From Sipunculus nudus (taxonomy: Eukaryota > Annelida > Sipuncula > Golfingiida > Sipunculidae), in NCBI GenBank assembly GCA_026874595.1, contig CM049320.1:50852714-50916713 (forward strand): a DNA stretch of 64,000 bases, written 5' to 3'. The notes under the pieces are model-generated. The model was not told where the DNA came from. It worked only from the letters and a program-made list of their open reading frames with translations, and did not search any database. Positions 1 to 9,986 of the stretch are shown in pieces (position 1 is the stretch's first letter; each line of letters starts with the position of its first letter). The translations under genes and the position numbers were made by a program.

Positions 1-987
1 AAAACTACTTAACTGACTTTTGACTTGGATAACAGCATCACATTGATTCCAAGTTCCTTTATCATCTATCATATCCTTGATATAACCCATCCCCATATCA
101 TGCAACTTTTTGTAATACACTGACTTTTAATTTATTTTTATATATTTGTTATCCCACAGATTCAAAACATGACATCATTTTGATTTTCAGGACTAACAGA
201 CACATTATAAGCCTAGTCCTCGAAACAATTCAAATTAAATTTTGGCAACATAGCAGGTAGCACAGTAATATCAAAGTTATTCCGAATACTTTGTATTTTC
301 CTCAATCTGTACTCTAACATCTGATTGATGACTGAGCTTGGAGTATCAAAGAATGAAGTTTTTTTGCCACAATATTCTCTGGGTCTTAATCTTACAATCA
401 AAATCCGGTATATTTATCCCTCTATCGTCATATTTTCTAATAATTGTGTTGTATTTAACTTTTGGCTTTTTTGCTTTCCAGATAAAGTAACATAAAAATC
501 TCTTTATAGATGACAGTTCTTTTCAGAGGTAATAACACATTTGTAATAAACAATATCTTTGAAATAGTTATTTAGCACACAACCTCAGCTCTACCATATA
601 CTGTCAGGTTTCTAGTTTTCAAAAGTGAAAGCATGGTTTCTAGGTTGTTTTCAACCCTTTTGAAATTCTCCCAGATCTATATTATATGAAAACCTGGTTC
701 CAAGATTTTTATAATTGTGTGAAAAATCTACCCCACTTGAATTACCATCATTTTGTGCAACATGTTCTTATGATCCAATGTATGTAGCTTTAGGCTTTTG
801 AAGATTTATCCTGAGTGATGGGAAATATTCAAATCAAATTATTACAGACAGAGGATGTTTAATGATTCGATATTTTTATAACAAATATAGTTGTTTTATC
901 TGCAAACATGCATATTTTTTTTACAACAGAATTTCCTATTTGTATTCCATTAATATTACATATATCATTTTACATACATTTTGACAA
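1..987. other. AT-rich stretch without recognised gene
   Basis: I see no convincing coding exon, RNA gene or repeat boundary here. Short open frames (for example on the minus strand around 213-401) have no recognisable domain or splice context. Confidence 0.4.
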
Positions 988-1390
988 ACGCGTCAGCGTT
1001 TTGTTCAATTTTACCTCCTGCACCGTTCTGAATCGGCTCCAGAGCGTTCTGCTTCAAGATAAAGGGATGATACCATCTGCAGGCACTTCTGTACGCCTGC
1101 CTGGTTTTCTCCTTCCTCTTCTTACCGAAGATTTTCATCAGTAAACTCGACTACAAGAGAAGCATCACTGCCTGCAATATTGCGTACATTATTTGGATGG
1201 CTTCAAACGGCATCAGTTAATGGTGGTCCCTACTCTCGGCGTCGATCATAGAGGCGGCCAGGAGACCGCTCTGGACGGCCGAGGGAGCCTACTTCGTCAA
1301 ACTTTCTACCCGCTACGCCAAACTGGTCCGCGAAACACAAGAAACCATCGTCAGCAGGTTCTTTGGTATTTTCTACATGTTTTCAAATGT
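988..1390 (+). pseudogene. UNC-93-like first coding exon, decayed copy
   Basis: This is a relic of the exon that is intact at 59139-59725. Seen: the first frame carries SVLFNFTSCTVLNRLQSVLL, matching VFLLNFTAFQGLSRLQSVLH of the intact gene. After a frameshift near 1085 the match continues through the second and third membrane segments (FLPKIF, then YIIWMASNGIS against YIIWVAANGL). A stop codon follows, and then SIIEAARRPLWTAEGAYF and KLVRETQETIVSRFFGIF against PLWTAQFSYF and KLVGETEVAIVSRFFGIF. UNC-93 proteins are 11-12 TM relatives of the major facilitator superfamily. No later exons were found downstream, so this is a partial duplicate or the rest was lost. The frameshift and stop make it a pseudogene. 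Confidence 0.85.
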
Positions 1391-1439
1391 GCAAGTATAT
1401 TGTTCTCATCATGTTTAAAGTGTTTTTTACTACCAAGTA

Positions 1440-1730
1440 CTACCTAGTCAGTTGAACTTGCAAACTGATTACATTTTGAGTACTCGGTACTGGTAACAGC
1501 TAAATATACACATTTAAGTACTCATGAGTACATTTGGAGTACTCGGTATTCGTCCTCGAGTTGTCATTAAAAAAACAAAAATACTCGTACTGGTACTCGA
1601 ATAAAAAAAAACAAATACTCTGTACTCGTACTCTAGTACTTTCATTGTAATCGGACCTAAATCTTCATACAATATTGCAGTAAATTCTTTAATTTTATTC
1701 TCCATGCAGAAGACACAACATACTCAACCC
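1440..1730 (-). repeat. Dispersed GTACTC-rich repeat, copy 1
   Basis: The stretch is built of repeated GAGTACTCGGTA / TACTCGTACTC words. Read on the minus strand it matches 24705-24870: both have a run of the type CATTGAAAGTACT-GAGTACGAG and later share ACTCCAAATGTAC. One copy lies just past each of the two UNC-93-like pseudogenes. It is a dispersed repeat of unknown class; no terminal repeats or coding sequence are evident. Confidence 0.55.
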
Positions 1731-2545
1731 CTTAACTAATTACAAAAATAAAAAAAAAAAAAAAAAAAAAGACCGAGGCATCATCCAAAATGAATTAAAC
1801 AAAGGACATAACTGGTTAACTACAAACAAACTATCATTAAATGTAAAAATAAAGTAAATTCATGATGTTTCACACTCAAAACAGGAACATACAAGAAGGA
1901 GGCCCTTAACTAAAAACAAAAACAAAAAATACCTATACAAAGGGTCTCAGATTTCAACGTTTTAGGTAAAACACTAAATGAACACATGAAATGGCAAACC
2001 CTGCAAAGTTGGAACTAAAATATCAATATATATATTGGAATCCTGAATAAATTCAAACATTATCTACCTATTACTATACTTAAAATTATATATGATACAC
2101 TTGTTCCATCACAATTAATTTTTTACATTCTTATATGGAGCTTTGATAGATTAGAAAAACATAAACAAAATAATTTATCACAATCAGCAAATACAATGCC
2201 CGTACTGTACCAATTTTTATATTATTAGAAATCCTGAAATAAATGACATTTTTAGACTAAATGTATAAACATTTTACTATTGTGACCGAGCTGGGGTCCG
2301 ACACTGGGTACTGCAAAGAAATGGTTTGTTTGTTTGATGAAATCTTTCTTCTTGATAAAGGAACAGGTAAAAGTTCTTAGTATACAAGACAGTGTTCTAC
2401 AAAACCGGTCAATAACAAAGGTAAAATGAAAAGGGTGAAAAGACGGTTACCTCTGAAAATATAAAATAATCCTGTGATTAATATGTCATCCAGAATTGAT
2501 TTCAAGTCATAAAAAAACGGTAAAATATCATTATCTTGTTACAAT
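1731..2545. other. Non-coding stretch with poly(A) run
   Basis: No gene seen. A pure A run lies at 1751-1770. The rest is AT-rich single-copy-looking DNA. Confidence 0.4.
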
Positions 2546-3169
2546 CTATAGTCCGTTCCTGTACCCCTGTCCACCTGAATTTTCGCGATTATCTCTACAT
2601 AAGACAAACTTGGCAAACAAAATTTGCACCAATGGCATAAGGAGGCAAAAGCGTAATTTTTGGTACCTTACCTACTCACGATATAAATATTATTTACTTT
2701 ACGACCTGGTTGACATGTCTCAAATATATCCGTGGTTCATGGCGTCCCTAATATACCGCCATTGTTTATCCTTCTTGGATATTTATTTAAAGTAATGTGA
2801 CGTAACAGTGAAGCGCGTGCACGCGGAGAATACAAGTCTCGCTGTAAACAGGGGTCGGCAGCTCTTGATCATTGGTTCCGTGAATGTTGGTGCCTCTTTA
2901 GTGCGTCACGTCTATTATGACGTCATCACTATCCCCTGAAATGCCCATTTAATAGATTAGTGGCAAGATGTCGCTAAAGATTGACTAGTTACTCATAAAA
3001 TTGTTTTAAATTGTTTACAGGAAAATTACATAAGGTAGGCTGTTATTTCCATAATAGTTAATTACGCTTTTTCCTCTTTCTTCCCCAAGGTCAAACAGTT
3101 TGGCGTTCTTTAATCACAAATAAATAATCGCGAAAAAAAGGGGGACAGGGGTACTGGAACGGACTATAG
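2546..3169. mobile_element. Non-autonomous DNA element with ~110-bp terminal inverted repeats
   Basis: The left end CTATAGTCCGTTCCTGTACC (2546) is the reverse complement, with a few changes, of the right end around 3120-3169 (GTACTGGAACGGACTATAG). The similarity continues inward: CCCCTGTCC, TTCGCGATTAT, then AAAGCGTAATT on both arms. This gives terminal inverted repeats of about 110 bp on a 624-bp element. The outermost TATAG would fit a TA target duplication as used by Tc1/mariner-type elements, but I cannot separate duplication from terminus. No transposase is present, so it would depend on an enzyme in trans. The superfamily is not certain. Confidence 0.7.
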
Positions 3170-3411
3170 TAGAATGATACCATTAAAAAAAATGTTACAG
3201 ATGTTAAACACATACACCTGATAATCCATCATGTTATTTTAACAGTCACAATTAATACACATTATATGAAAAGTCCAGTCACTAAAGTTATGTTTAGAGA
3301 TCTGTATTCATTTTGTAATAACATATTGTTCCATCTTTTAAAAAACTATATAATATTATTTAGTTAGTACAATATACTCAAAAGACTCATCTCAGAAAAA
3401 TATGAGATACA

Positions 3412-3603
3412 CTAAACATGAGACGATAAATATGCCCTTGTTACAAAAAAAAACAGCACTGAAATAGCAGACAACTCCCTGAGAAACATACCACCAAAAT
3501 ACACAAATACCATTACCATGTAACTCGCCTGTGCTGCCCCAACACTAGAAGCAAGCAAACCACACATGGTCCCATCCATCAGGGAGCACCAGTTGTACTT
3601 CAC
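3412..3603 (-). CDS. Hydrophobic ORF in 708-bp unit 1, unknown
   Basis: The frame reads MKYNWCSL-DGTMCGLLASS and on through a hydrophobic run, QASYMVMVFVYFGGMF. An acceptor-like TATCATAG precedes it on the minus strand, and a GTAATG donor-like site follows ...QASYM, so a short membrane exon is possible. The unit-2 copy at 4093-4311 differs by only a few residues. No family recognised; similarity to UNC-93 was considered and not supported. Confidence 0.2.
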   Translation of the reverse strand: MKYNWCSLMDGTMCGLLASSVGAAQASYMVMVFVYFGGMFLRELSAISVLFFFVTRAYLSSHV

Positions 3604-3907
3604 TAGGCCAGCCCTATGATATAACAGTTTGAAATATAAGGACCACTACCTAAAGGTGTTGATTATCATAGAGAGAGGATTATTTTTGCCACACAAACAA
3701 CAGTGTTGTTTACTTATCTTTTTTAGGTATGCCGGATCTGTGCAAGGTCGACATCCATGTTGGATTCACCTCCGGATACTAAGAGGGATTCCTTGCGCAT
3801 GCCAATTGAGACTTCCGTTTTACAAGATACTTACAAAAATGGCGTCCAATAACATACGTGCTGGTGCATATAAAAGCAGTAGCGGCAACTGGCGTCTGTT
3901 TGAGAGA

Positions 3908-4048
3908 CTAGACACACGACCGCCATGTCTCGGATACCCAACTAATGTTCTCGTTAACCATATACGTCTCTAAACTGCTAACTTGCATAAATCGCAGTGA
4001 GTGCATAACCAACGCAAAAGCAAAAAATAGTGTCGGTGGACCTGCCAT
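3908..4048 (-). CDS. Small ORF in 708-bp unit 1, unknown
   Basis: A 46-codon minus-strand frame begins MAGPPTLFFAFALVMHSLRF, which looks like a signal peptide or membrane segment, and runs on to SETWRSCV and a stop. The same frame recurs at 4616-4756 in unit 2. It may be a first exon, with the frame at 3412-3603 lying downstream on the same strand, but I could not find a phase-compatible donor/acceptor pair. Function unknown; it may be non-coding. Confidence 0.2.
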   Translation of the reverse strand: MAGPPTLFFAFALVMHSLRFMQVSSLETYMVNENISWVSETWRSCV

Positions 4049-4092
4049 ACTAAAATACTGTCATGAATCATAACAAAAAAATTTACAGACAT

Positions 4093-4311
4093 TTAATTTT
4101 CTATCAAGGACAATGACACACGAACATGAGACGATAAATATACCCTTGTTACAAACAAAACCAGCACTGAAATAGCAGACAACTGTCTGAGAAACATACC
4201 ACCAAAATACACAAATACCATTACCATGTAACTCGCCTGTGCTGCCCCAACACTAGAAGCAAGCAAACCACACATGGTCCCATCCACCAGGGAACACCAG
4301 TTGTACTTCAC
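4093..4311 (-). CDS. Hydrophobic ORF in 708-bp unit 2, unknown
   Basis: Second copy of the frame at 3412-3603, with substitutions such as M to V, E to Q and FF to VL. It extends further at its C-terminus because the stop differs. The third unit keeps only the end of this frame before the array breaks off at about 4923. Confidence 0.2.
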   Translation of the reverse strand: MKYNWCSLVDGTMCGLLASSVGAAQASYMVMVFVYFGGMFLRQLSAISVLVLFVTRVYLSSHVRVSLSLIEN

Positions 4312-4615
4312 TAGGCCAGCCCTATGATATAACAGTTTGAAATATAAGGACCACTACCTACAGGTGTTGATTATCATAGAAAGAGGATTATTTTTGCCAC
4401 ACAAACAACAGTGTTGTTTACTTATCTTTTTTAGGTCTGCCGGGTCTGTGTAAGGTCGACATCCATGTTGGATTCACCTCCGGATACTAAGAGGGATTCC
4501 TTGCGCATGCCAATTGAGACTTCCGTTTTACAAGATACTTAAGAAAATGGCGTCTAACAACAGACGTGCTGGTGCATATAAAAGCAGTAGCGGCAACTGG
4601 CGTCTGTTTGAGAGA

Positions 4616-4756
4616 CTAGACACACGACCGCCATGTCTCGGATACCCAACTAATGTTCTCGTTAACCATATACGTCTCTAAACTGCTTACTTGCATAAAT
4701 CGCAGTGAGTGCATAACCAACGCAAAAGCAACAAATAGTGTCGGTGGACCTGCCAT
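4616..4756 (-). CDS. Small ORF in 708-bp unit 2, unknown
   Basis: Copy of the 46-codon frame at 3908-4048, offset by exactly 708 bp and still open. Conservation of the open frame between units is suggestive, but the copies are too similar overall for it to prove selection. Confidence 0.2.
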   Translation of the reverse strand: MAGPPTLFVAFALVMHSLRFMQVSSLETYMVNENISWVSETWRSCV

Positions 4757-4923
4757 ACTAAAATACTGTCATGAATATTAACAAAAAAATTTACAGACTT
4801 TTAATTTGTTATCAAGGACAATGACACACGAACATGAGACGATAAATATACCCTTGTTACAAACAAAACCAGGACTGAAACAGCAGACAACTGTCTGAGA
4901 GACATACCACCAAAATGCATAAA

Positions 4924-5400
4924 TGAAACCGACCAAATCATTTTTGACAAAGTCTTTACTCATAGTTTTTAAGGATTGATTTGCTACACCAAACAACATT
5001 TTATAAATACATATAAAGACAAATGCCTGCAGATAAACTGTTAACAAAACTGTTAACTATTTAACAAAAAATAGTCGGAGCCCCCCCCCCCCAAAAAAAA
5101 AAAAAACAAAAAAAAAAACTAAAACTCTTTTATCAGTAACTCAAGTTGATAATCTTCTTAGATTCTCACCAAATTCCTCATTAAATCATACAAAAATCTA
5201 AAATTTTTTAAATGTAGAACAATAATCCTCCTTATTATGTATAAGTTTTACTGCTGGTGTCCGATTTTATGTACGCACTTAGTGGTTATGAAATGCTTTA
5301 CACATTACTGTTAACAATAAAATGCATGTCAAAATTTGTAATAAGCATATCGGTTTACATATTATATTTCCAAAACACAATTTATATGATGTATTTTATA
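4924..5400. other. Non-coding stretch with poly(C)/poly(A) run
   Basis: A homopolymer run of C followed by A-rich sequence lies at about 5081-5119. Nothing else is recognisable. Confidence 0.4.
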
Positions 5401-5612
5401 TGATTTTGGTCGATCACTTATTCCTATAAGCAAGGCTCAGGCAGCTAAACTTTCATAGACCTTGCTTTATCCAGCTACTGTTACTTTAATCAGTTTTTCA
5501 TGAATAAAGTACAAGCATCAAAGCAAGCAAAGTTCCTTGATAAAGTAAGGTCTCTGTACGTTTAGCTGTCAGAGCCTTGCCTATATGAGGATGATCATTC
5601 ACCATTTGGAGA
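5400..5612. repeat. Hairpin-forming inverted repeat, MITE-like
   Basis: The segment at 5424-5474 (containing GCAAGGCTCAGGCAGCTAAA) is the imperfect reverse complement of 5538-5588 (containing TTTAGCTGTCAGAGCCTTGC). Arms are about 50 bp around a spacer of about 65 bp, with weaker complementarity continuing outward (GATCACTTATTCC against AGGATGATCATTC). This is typical of a short foldback element. No TSD was identified. Confidence 0.6.
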
Positions 5613-5799
5613 AATGTGATTGTTACAGATGAAGGTCAATGATTATTAGAATTAACAAATATTGTAGTTCTATTATAACATTGAAGACAAAAGTTTAATT
5701 TATGAACACAAAGTCTTCAGACAGCATTCAATATTTTAAAGGATACATCATAGGACAATCATTCACATATTGGAAAATGTCACTGTTACAGATGAAGGT
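5594..5799 (+). repeat. Short direct repeat pair, 163 bp apart
   Basis: The stretch from ATCATTCACCATTTGG to TGTTACAGATGAAGGT at 5594-5636 recurs at 5757-5799 with a few changes. The pair overlaps the outer flank of the hairpin repeat. Confidence 0.6.
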
Positions 5800-6560
5800 A
5801 TATTATTCGGTAACAGACTAAACATAAATTGTGGAATTTAACTTTTGAGATGAAATCTTTGATTTGTTAACTTTACAAAGTCATCACTCATCATACAATA
5901 TTTTTCATTATTTTTTTATGATACATAGTTACCCTATTACATCTTGAGCAAATTCTATAGCTAAGATCTCTTCCTAAGGAATGCAATGCACAACCGGCAT
6001 GTGGAATGTGGATAAAACTCAGTATTGACCAAAAGAGATGAGATTCCTTTTGAGCGTGTTCAATATGCTGAATGCATATCCCGTAAACCTTGTCTGTACA
6101 TGTAGTGATTTTGCTAGTTCGGAATTGTATCCAGTAGTGACACATTGAAAATATACTTAATAATGCCAGTAAATATAAATCTCACAACACGCATTCATCA
6201 TTCCATACTTAAGGATTCTAAGCTTAACTGTGTAAAAGATGGGTAGTTAGGACCATTACAAGGGCTGCTATCGCTTTGTCTAGACGCCCCGCCACCGTCA
6301 TCTTGTTAATCTTATACCTTGTAACTAAATCGTACATATAATGGATAATCTTATGGACAATTGAGCAACCCCTGACTTAATTGTAGTGACAGCTTTGTTC
6401 ACTCGAGTAAGGAGACTTCTTCAGACTGTGACTCTGAGCACAAGCAGCTCTGCAGTCAAAGGAAGGCTGCTTGTATAAGTGGATAAAAGTGTTACAATAT
6501 AGAAATAAGTCACTTTTTTTTAATTAAAATATAAGATTTTTTTTTTATTTGGGAAATATA
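5800..6560. other. Unassigned stretch
   Basis: A minus-strand frame (5891-6145) is open for 84 codons and contains CALHSLGRDLSYRICSRCNR, but I recognise no family and see no clear splice signals. No other feature. Confidence 0.3.
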
Positions 6561-6630
6561 GTAGGGAGATTCAGGATTCAAACCCATTGCCTGCGGCACG
6601 TAAGTCCAGTATTCTAACCACTTTGGTAAA
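6561..6630 (-). repeat. tRNA-derived SINE fragment
   Basis: The minus strand reads AGTGGTTAGAATACTGGACT (A-box-like) and, about 30 nt later, GGGTTTGAATCCT (B-box-like), the internal pol III promoter of a tRNA head. This is the usual shape of a tRNA-derived SINE. The folded tRNA is poor, so a working tRNA is unlikely. The tail and boundaries are not clear. Confidence 0.6.
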
Positions 6631-6705
6631 AAAAGCAAGCTTAAATGGCGAGTCTGTAAGGTCTGCACACTATAACACTGTACCTGAGAATATCCACAGC
6701 ATGTA

Positions 6706-7860
6706 CAGTAGAGCGTCGTTTATCCGAAAGCCTCCGTGAACAAGCTTTTTGTTCGGAGGAAGGATCGTTCGGATGAACGATTTCACATGAAATAGCTCTG
6801 GAAAACACCGTGATTAGCGCCTAGTTCGGGACATTACCAGATACTGACTGACCAAAATTGATTAAGCTAGCCCATGATAAACGTGTGACAATATATTGTA
6901 ACATTTTCGATTGATTTAATTAATGTAACATACAGAAAACATTATCATATAATAATATAATTATTGGTGAACATTCGGTATCGTATGTATATTATGTCAC
7001 GGGTGGCTGCCATGATAATTGAAACGACCTGCCAAGACCTCAAAAGTGCTGCCATCTCTCGGCAAATGGGTTAACTACGGGATCTTTATATATGTACTGT
7101 ATGTTTTATTTTTTAAATTACAAGCGAGAGGATCAGTTGAATGCATAAGTTTAGGTACACGATTTTCTTTCCAATAAATGAAACATAACGTAAATGTCGC
7201 TGATCGTAGATCTGTCGACGTTGAATTCTCTGGCGAGGTCAGCTGGCTTGGTACCCGTGTCCATTAAGTCTTGCAAGGATCGACAGCTTGTCATCAACTG
7301 ACAGGACATAGTGCTCCGCTGACGTGACTCCATTGACGAGTAAAACTGAACAGTATTTACAAATTTACGTTGAGAATAATCTGGATGAGAAGTAAACCGT
7401 GTTTACATTGACCATAACAATGGTTAAATCAGCATCGCAGCAAGGTTCATAAAAAAGCTCAGACTTACTTAACTGCAGTTCTCCTAAGTAGCGATTATAG
7501 CCAATAAAAATTTCCATATTTTGGGCACATATATTCTAGCCAATAGACCTCGCGAGGCTGAGTTTATCACACCTACAACCTGCGGTTTGCTACTCTGTTA
7601 ATTGTATTTTGAACATTTTGTTTGTACAGGTCAATAACCCCAGGCCTGGGCATTCTTATAAAACCGAGCCGGGAACCACACCGGCCGGCGGGGCGGTATT
7701 TTCACACAACTGCCTACGCTCAGGTGCACTAATCAGTCAGCACAAAGTATCACCCCTGATCTGGTTATTTTTGTTTTGAATCAGACGATCTTTTACATCA
7801 AATTAATTATGGATTATTTTGTCATTGTTTAGATTTCGGATAAATGGTCAAAACCTCGGT
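6706..7860 (-). mobile_element. Tigger/pogo-like element remnant
   Basis: The left end CAGTAGAGCGTCGTTTATCC follows a TA (6704-6705) and continues with TTTGTTCGGAGGAAGGATCG, typical of Tigger/pogo terminal repeats. A degraded partner containing TTTCGGATAAATGG lies near 7830-7850. Inside, on the minus strand, is a transposase helix-turn-helix remnant (7151-7333). The DDE domain is absent, so the element is dead or deleted. Confidence 0.6.
7151..7333 (-). pseudogene. Tigger/pogo transposase N-terminal fragment (CENP-B HTH)
   Basis: The frame ends in LMDTGTKPADLAREFNVDRS followed by TISDI. This is the recognition helix region of the CENP-B N-terminal / psq-type HTH used by Tigger and pogo transposases to bind terminal repeats. 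Only about 60 codons survive, and the later CENP-B and DDE domains are missing. Confidence 0.7.
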
Positions 7861-8111
7861 TCTCCGTTTTTTTATATTTCGGTTGAAAATTCAGTATTTA
7901 CTTATTTAGTGAATTATAGCTGCAGGTCTGTAAGGGTTGCATGAATATTTTCAGGCTACTGTATGAAGACCATTGATCTGGATGACAAGCCTAACACTTG
8001 GCGACTACACGTGGATTATGCTCAGGCTGGAGATGACCTGTCATGTGGGAATGTAAAGAGAGGGCTGGCCCATGAGGAACGCCATCGCATGAGAATCGAA
8101 GAAGAGAGACT

Positions 8112-8680
8112 GAGACCTCCCAGGTCGGTGAAAAAATACCTAGAAAGACTAGAAAACCTGTTCGTTGCTATTGAAGTAACCGTACATTTACGTTAACGTG
8201 CGTTACTTTTGCACTATGCAGGGACAGATGTCTTTCATATTTTCGATGCATCAGCAGATAAAGGTGACACAAATGATTATGATGCCGCGAAAAATGCACT
8301 GACGAATTACTTCATTCTTAAACGGAATGTCGAATTTGAAATCTACGAATTCCGTTGTGCCAAGCAACAACCTGGTGAAAACATAGATGCATAACACACA
8401 AGAGGTCGCAAGATAATCAGTACATGTGGGTTGGCAGACGATATGAAAGAAGAAGAAATCAAAAGCCAAATTGTGCAACACCGCCTATCAACAAGACTAA
8501 GATGCCGAGGTTCAGGTGATTCAGCCTTGACCCTTGAAAACTTACTAGACCAAGCTTCAGGTATGGACGGTATGATATCTCAACAAGCAGAAACAGCCAG
8601 TGTAATACAATACAAAAAGTCAAATGTCAAAACTTCAAGACAGTCCTTTGGGAAACAAAAAAAAAACGGACAAACATAGA
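8112..8680 (+). pseudogene. Ty3/Gypsy Gag fragment
   Basis: The capsid-type sequence spans several frames: YLERLENLFVAIEV, then HYAGTDVFHIFDA, then FILKRNVEFEIYEFRCAKQQ followed by PGEN, then HTRGRK. The pattern 'LLHYAG.DV..IFD ... KNVEFE.Y.FR.AKQ.P.E' is the usual Gag of this Ty3 lineage in animals. Frame breaks occur at about 8196 and 8394. Confidence 0.8.
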
Positions 8681-8759
8681 GACTAAACATACAAAGCAGA
8701 AAAACAAAATTTTAAAACAATCAACAGTTCAACACAGTTAGACGAAAAAATGCTTGTTT

Positions 8760-8895
8760 TGTGCAGGAAACTATCCTTACAAGAACAAATGTCCTGCAGA
8801 GAGCGCCACCTATAACAACTGTGGAATACGTAACCATTTTGCCAGAGCCTTCGCTCGCCGACCAAACAGAAACAAGAACAACGACACACAGTACA
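8760..8895 (+). pseudogene. Ty3/Gypsy nucleocapsid zinc knuckles
   Basis: The frame reads CLFCAGNYPYKNKCPAESAT followed by YNNCGIRNHFARAF, matching the paired knuckle pattern C..CG..YP.....CPA....C..CG..NHFA..C. The first cysteine of the second knuckle has become Tyr and its last one Phe. Confidence 0.8.
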
Positions 8896-9006
8896 AATAG
8901 TAGAAACTGATGAGTCATCGGATGAAGAACAGCAATATGCATGTAGCATCGGAAAGGATGGCAAGTTGCCAGTTGTGAGATTGGTTGTGGCAGGGATCGC
9001 ATAAGA

Positions 9007-9100
9007 CATGATTCTAGGAACAGGAGCTACAGTTAATCTGATAACAGAGCATATATTTCAGCGTCTACAGGATAGTGTAAATTTAACTGTGACATCAAGA
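9007..9100 (+). pseudogene. Ty3/Gypsy protease active-site remnant
   Basis: The frame reads MILGTGATVNLITEHIFQRL. The retropepsin active-site triad is normally D-T/S-G followed by A; here it is G-T-G-A, so the catalytic aspartate is replaced by glycine. Confidence 0.75.
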
Positions 9101-9234
9101 TTTACTCAAATGACTGTGTCAGTCCAATCAGATTTATAGGAACATTTGAAATGGATGTAGTCACTGTGAAGAAAGGTTGCAAATGATTAGCCAAATTTTA
9201 GTCTCGCCATCTGACTGTATTCTCGCCACTCTTA

Positions 9235-9660
9235 GTTTTGAGAAGATACAAACGTTTAAACTTCGGTGTCACATCAGCATCGGAAATTTTTAAGAATGTT
9301 ATCCATGAGACCATCAATGACGTAGACAATGTGATCAACATAAGTGACGATATACTCGAACATGGGAAATCAAAGGAGGCCTGTGACACAGCGCTTCGAT
9401 CTGTGTTACAGCAGTTGCGTTAGAAAGGCCTCACACTGAACCTCAATAAATGTTTGTTCATCAAAACAAGGCTTGAGTACTTTGGCATGGTCTTTTCAGC
9501 GGATGGTGTTTCTACAGATTCCAAGAAGGTCAGCCTTGAAGGAAGCAGAGAGACCATCAACAGCTGCTGAAGTGCGTAGTCTGCTAGGATTAGCCAACTA
9601 CTGTTGGAGATATATACCCGACTTGGTGACTGTGGTCGAACCATTGCATAGACATACACA
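9235..9660 (+). pseudogene. Ty3/Gypsy reverse transcriptase fragment (palm to connection)
   Basis: The frame carries RRYKRLNFGVTSASEIFKNV and then NISDDIL, the Y/I-x-DD catalytic box as ISDD. After an in-frame stop at 9421 it continues with KGLTLNLNKCLF, then EYFGMVFSADGVSTD, then (new frame) KEAERPSTAAEVRSLLGLAN. The N-terminal fingers are missing. The enzyme would copy element RNA into cDNA; this copy cannot. Confidence 0.85.
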
Positions 9661-9679
9661 CAAACACGCTTAGTAATTA

Positions 9680-9960
9680 TTGGGCCAAGAGCAAAATAGA
9701 GCCCTACAGTCACTCAAAGATTGTCTCACCGGTGACTCAGTCATGACATATTTCGACCTGAACAAGACCACAGATATCATAGTCGATGCAAGCCTAGTTG
9801 GACCTGGGGCTGTGCTTATACAGAAAAATGCAACCAGTGAAAGACGGAAAATCATTAAATTTGCCTCAGAACATTGTCATCAGTTTAACGTAGGAACTCC
9901 CAAACTGAGAGGGAAGCCCTCGCCATCGTTTTTGAATGTGTGAAATTCCATTTCTACATT
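9680..9960 (+). pseudogene. Ty3/Gypsy RNase H fragment
   Basis: The frame contains YFDLNKTTDIIVDASLVGPG, with the first RNase H aspartate in VDAS, then AVLIQK, then FASEHCHQF. A frameshift follows, then REALAIVFECVKFHFYIF. These match the RNase H of Ty3 elements. The later part is interrupted by duplicated sequence. Confidence 0.8.
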
Positions 9961-9986
9961 TTTTGTCAAGACTTTTTCTTAGGAGC

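Larger units (their letters stand above)
3415..4923. repeat. 708-bp tandem repeat, two full units and a partial third
   Basis: The word AGACGATAAATA starts at 3421 (one mismatch), 4129 and 4837, exactly 708 bp apart each time, and alignment between the landmarks is near-continuous. The third unit stops near 4923, where it joins unrelated sequence. Each full unit holds, on the + strand, a pyrimidine tract ending in TTTTTTAGG and a TATAAAAG box (3869-3876 and 4577-4584). On the minus strand each holds a 46-codon frame starting MAGPPTLF and a second frame with KYNWCSL. Candidate explanations are a tandem exon or gene duplication, or a satellite derived from a gene fragment. I do not recognise the encoded peptides. 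Confidence 0.85.

Noticed and set aside
3412-3603. Hydrophobic frame in the 708-bp unit as another UNC-93-like exon
   Set aside because: None of the UNC-93 signature blocks align and the strand is opposite to the cluster; left as unknown.
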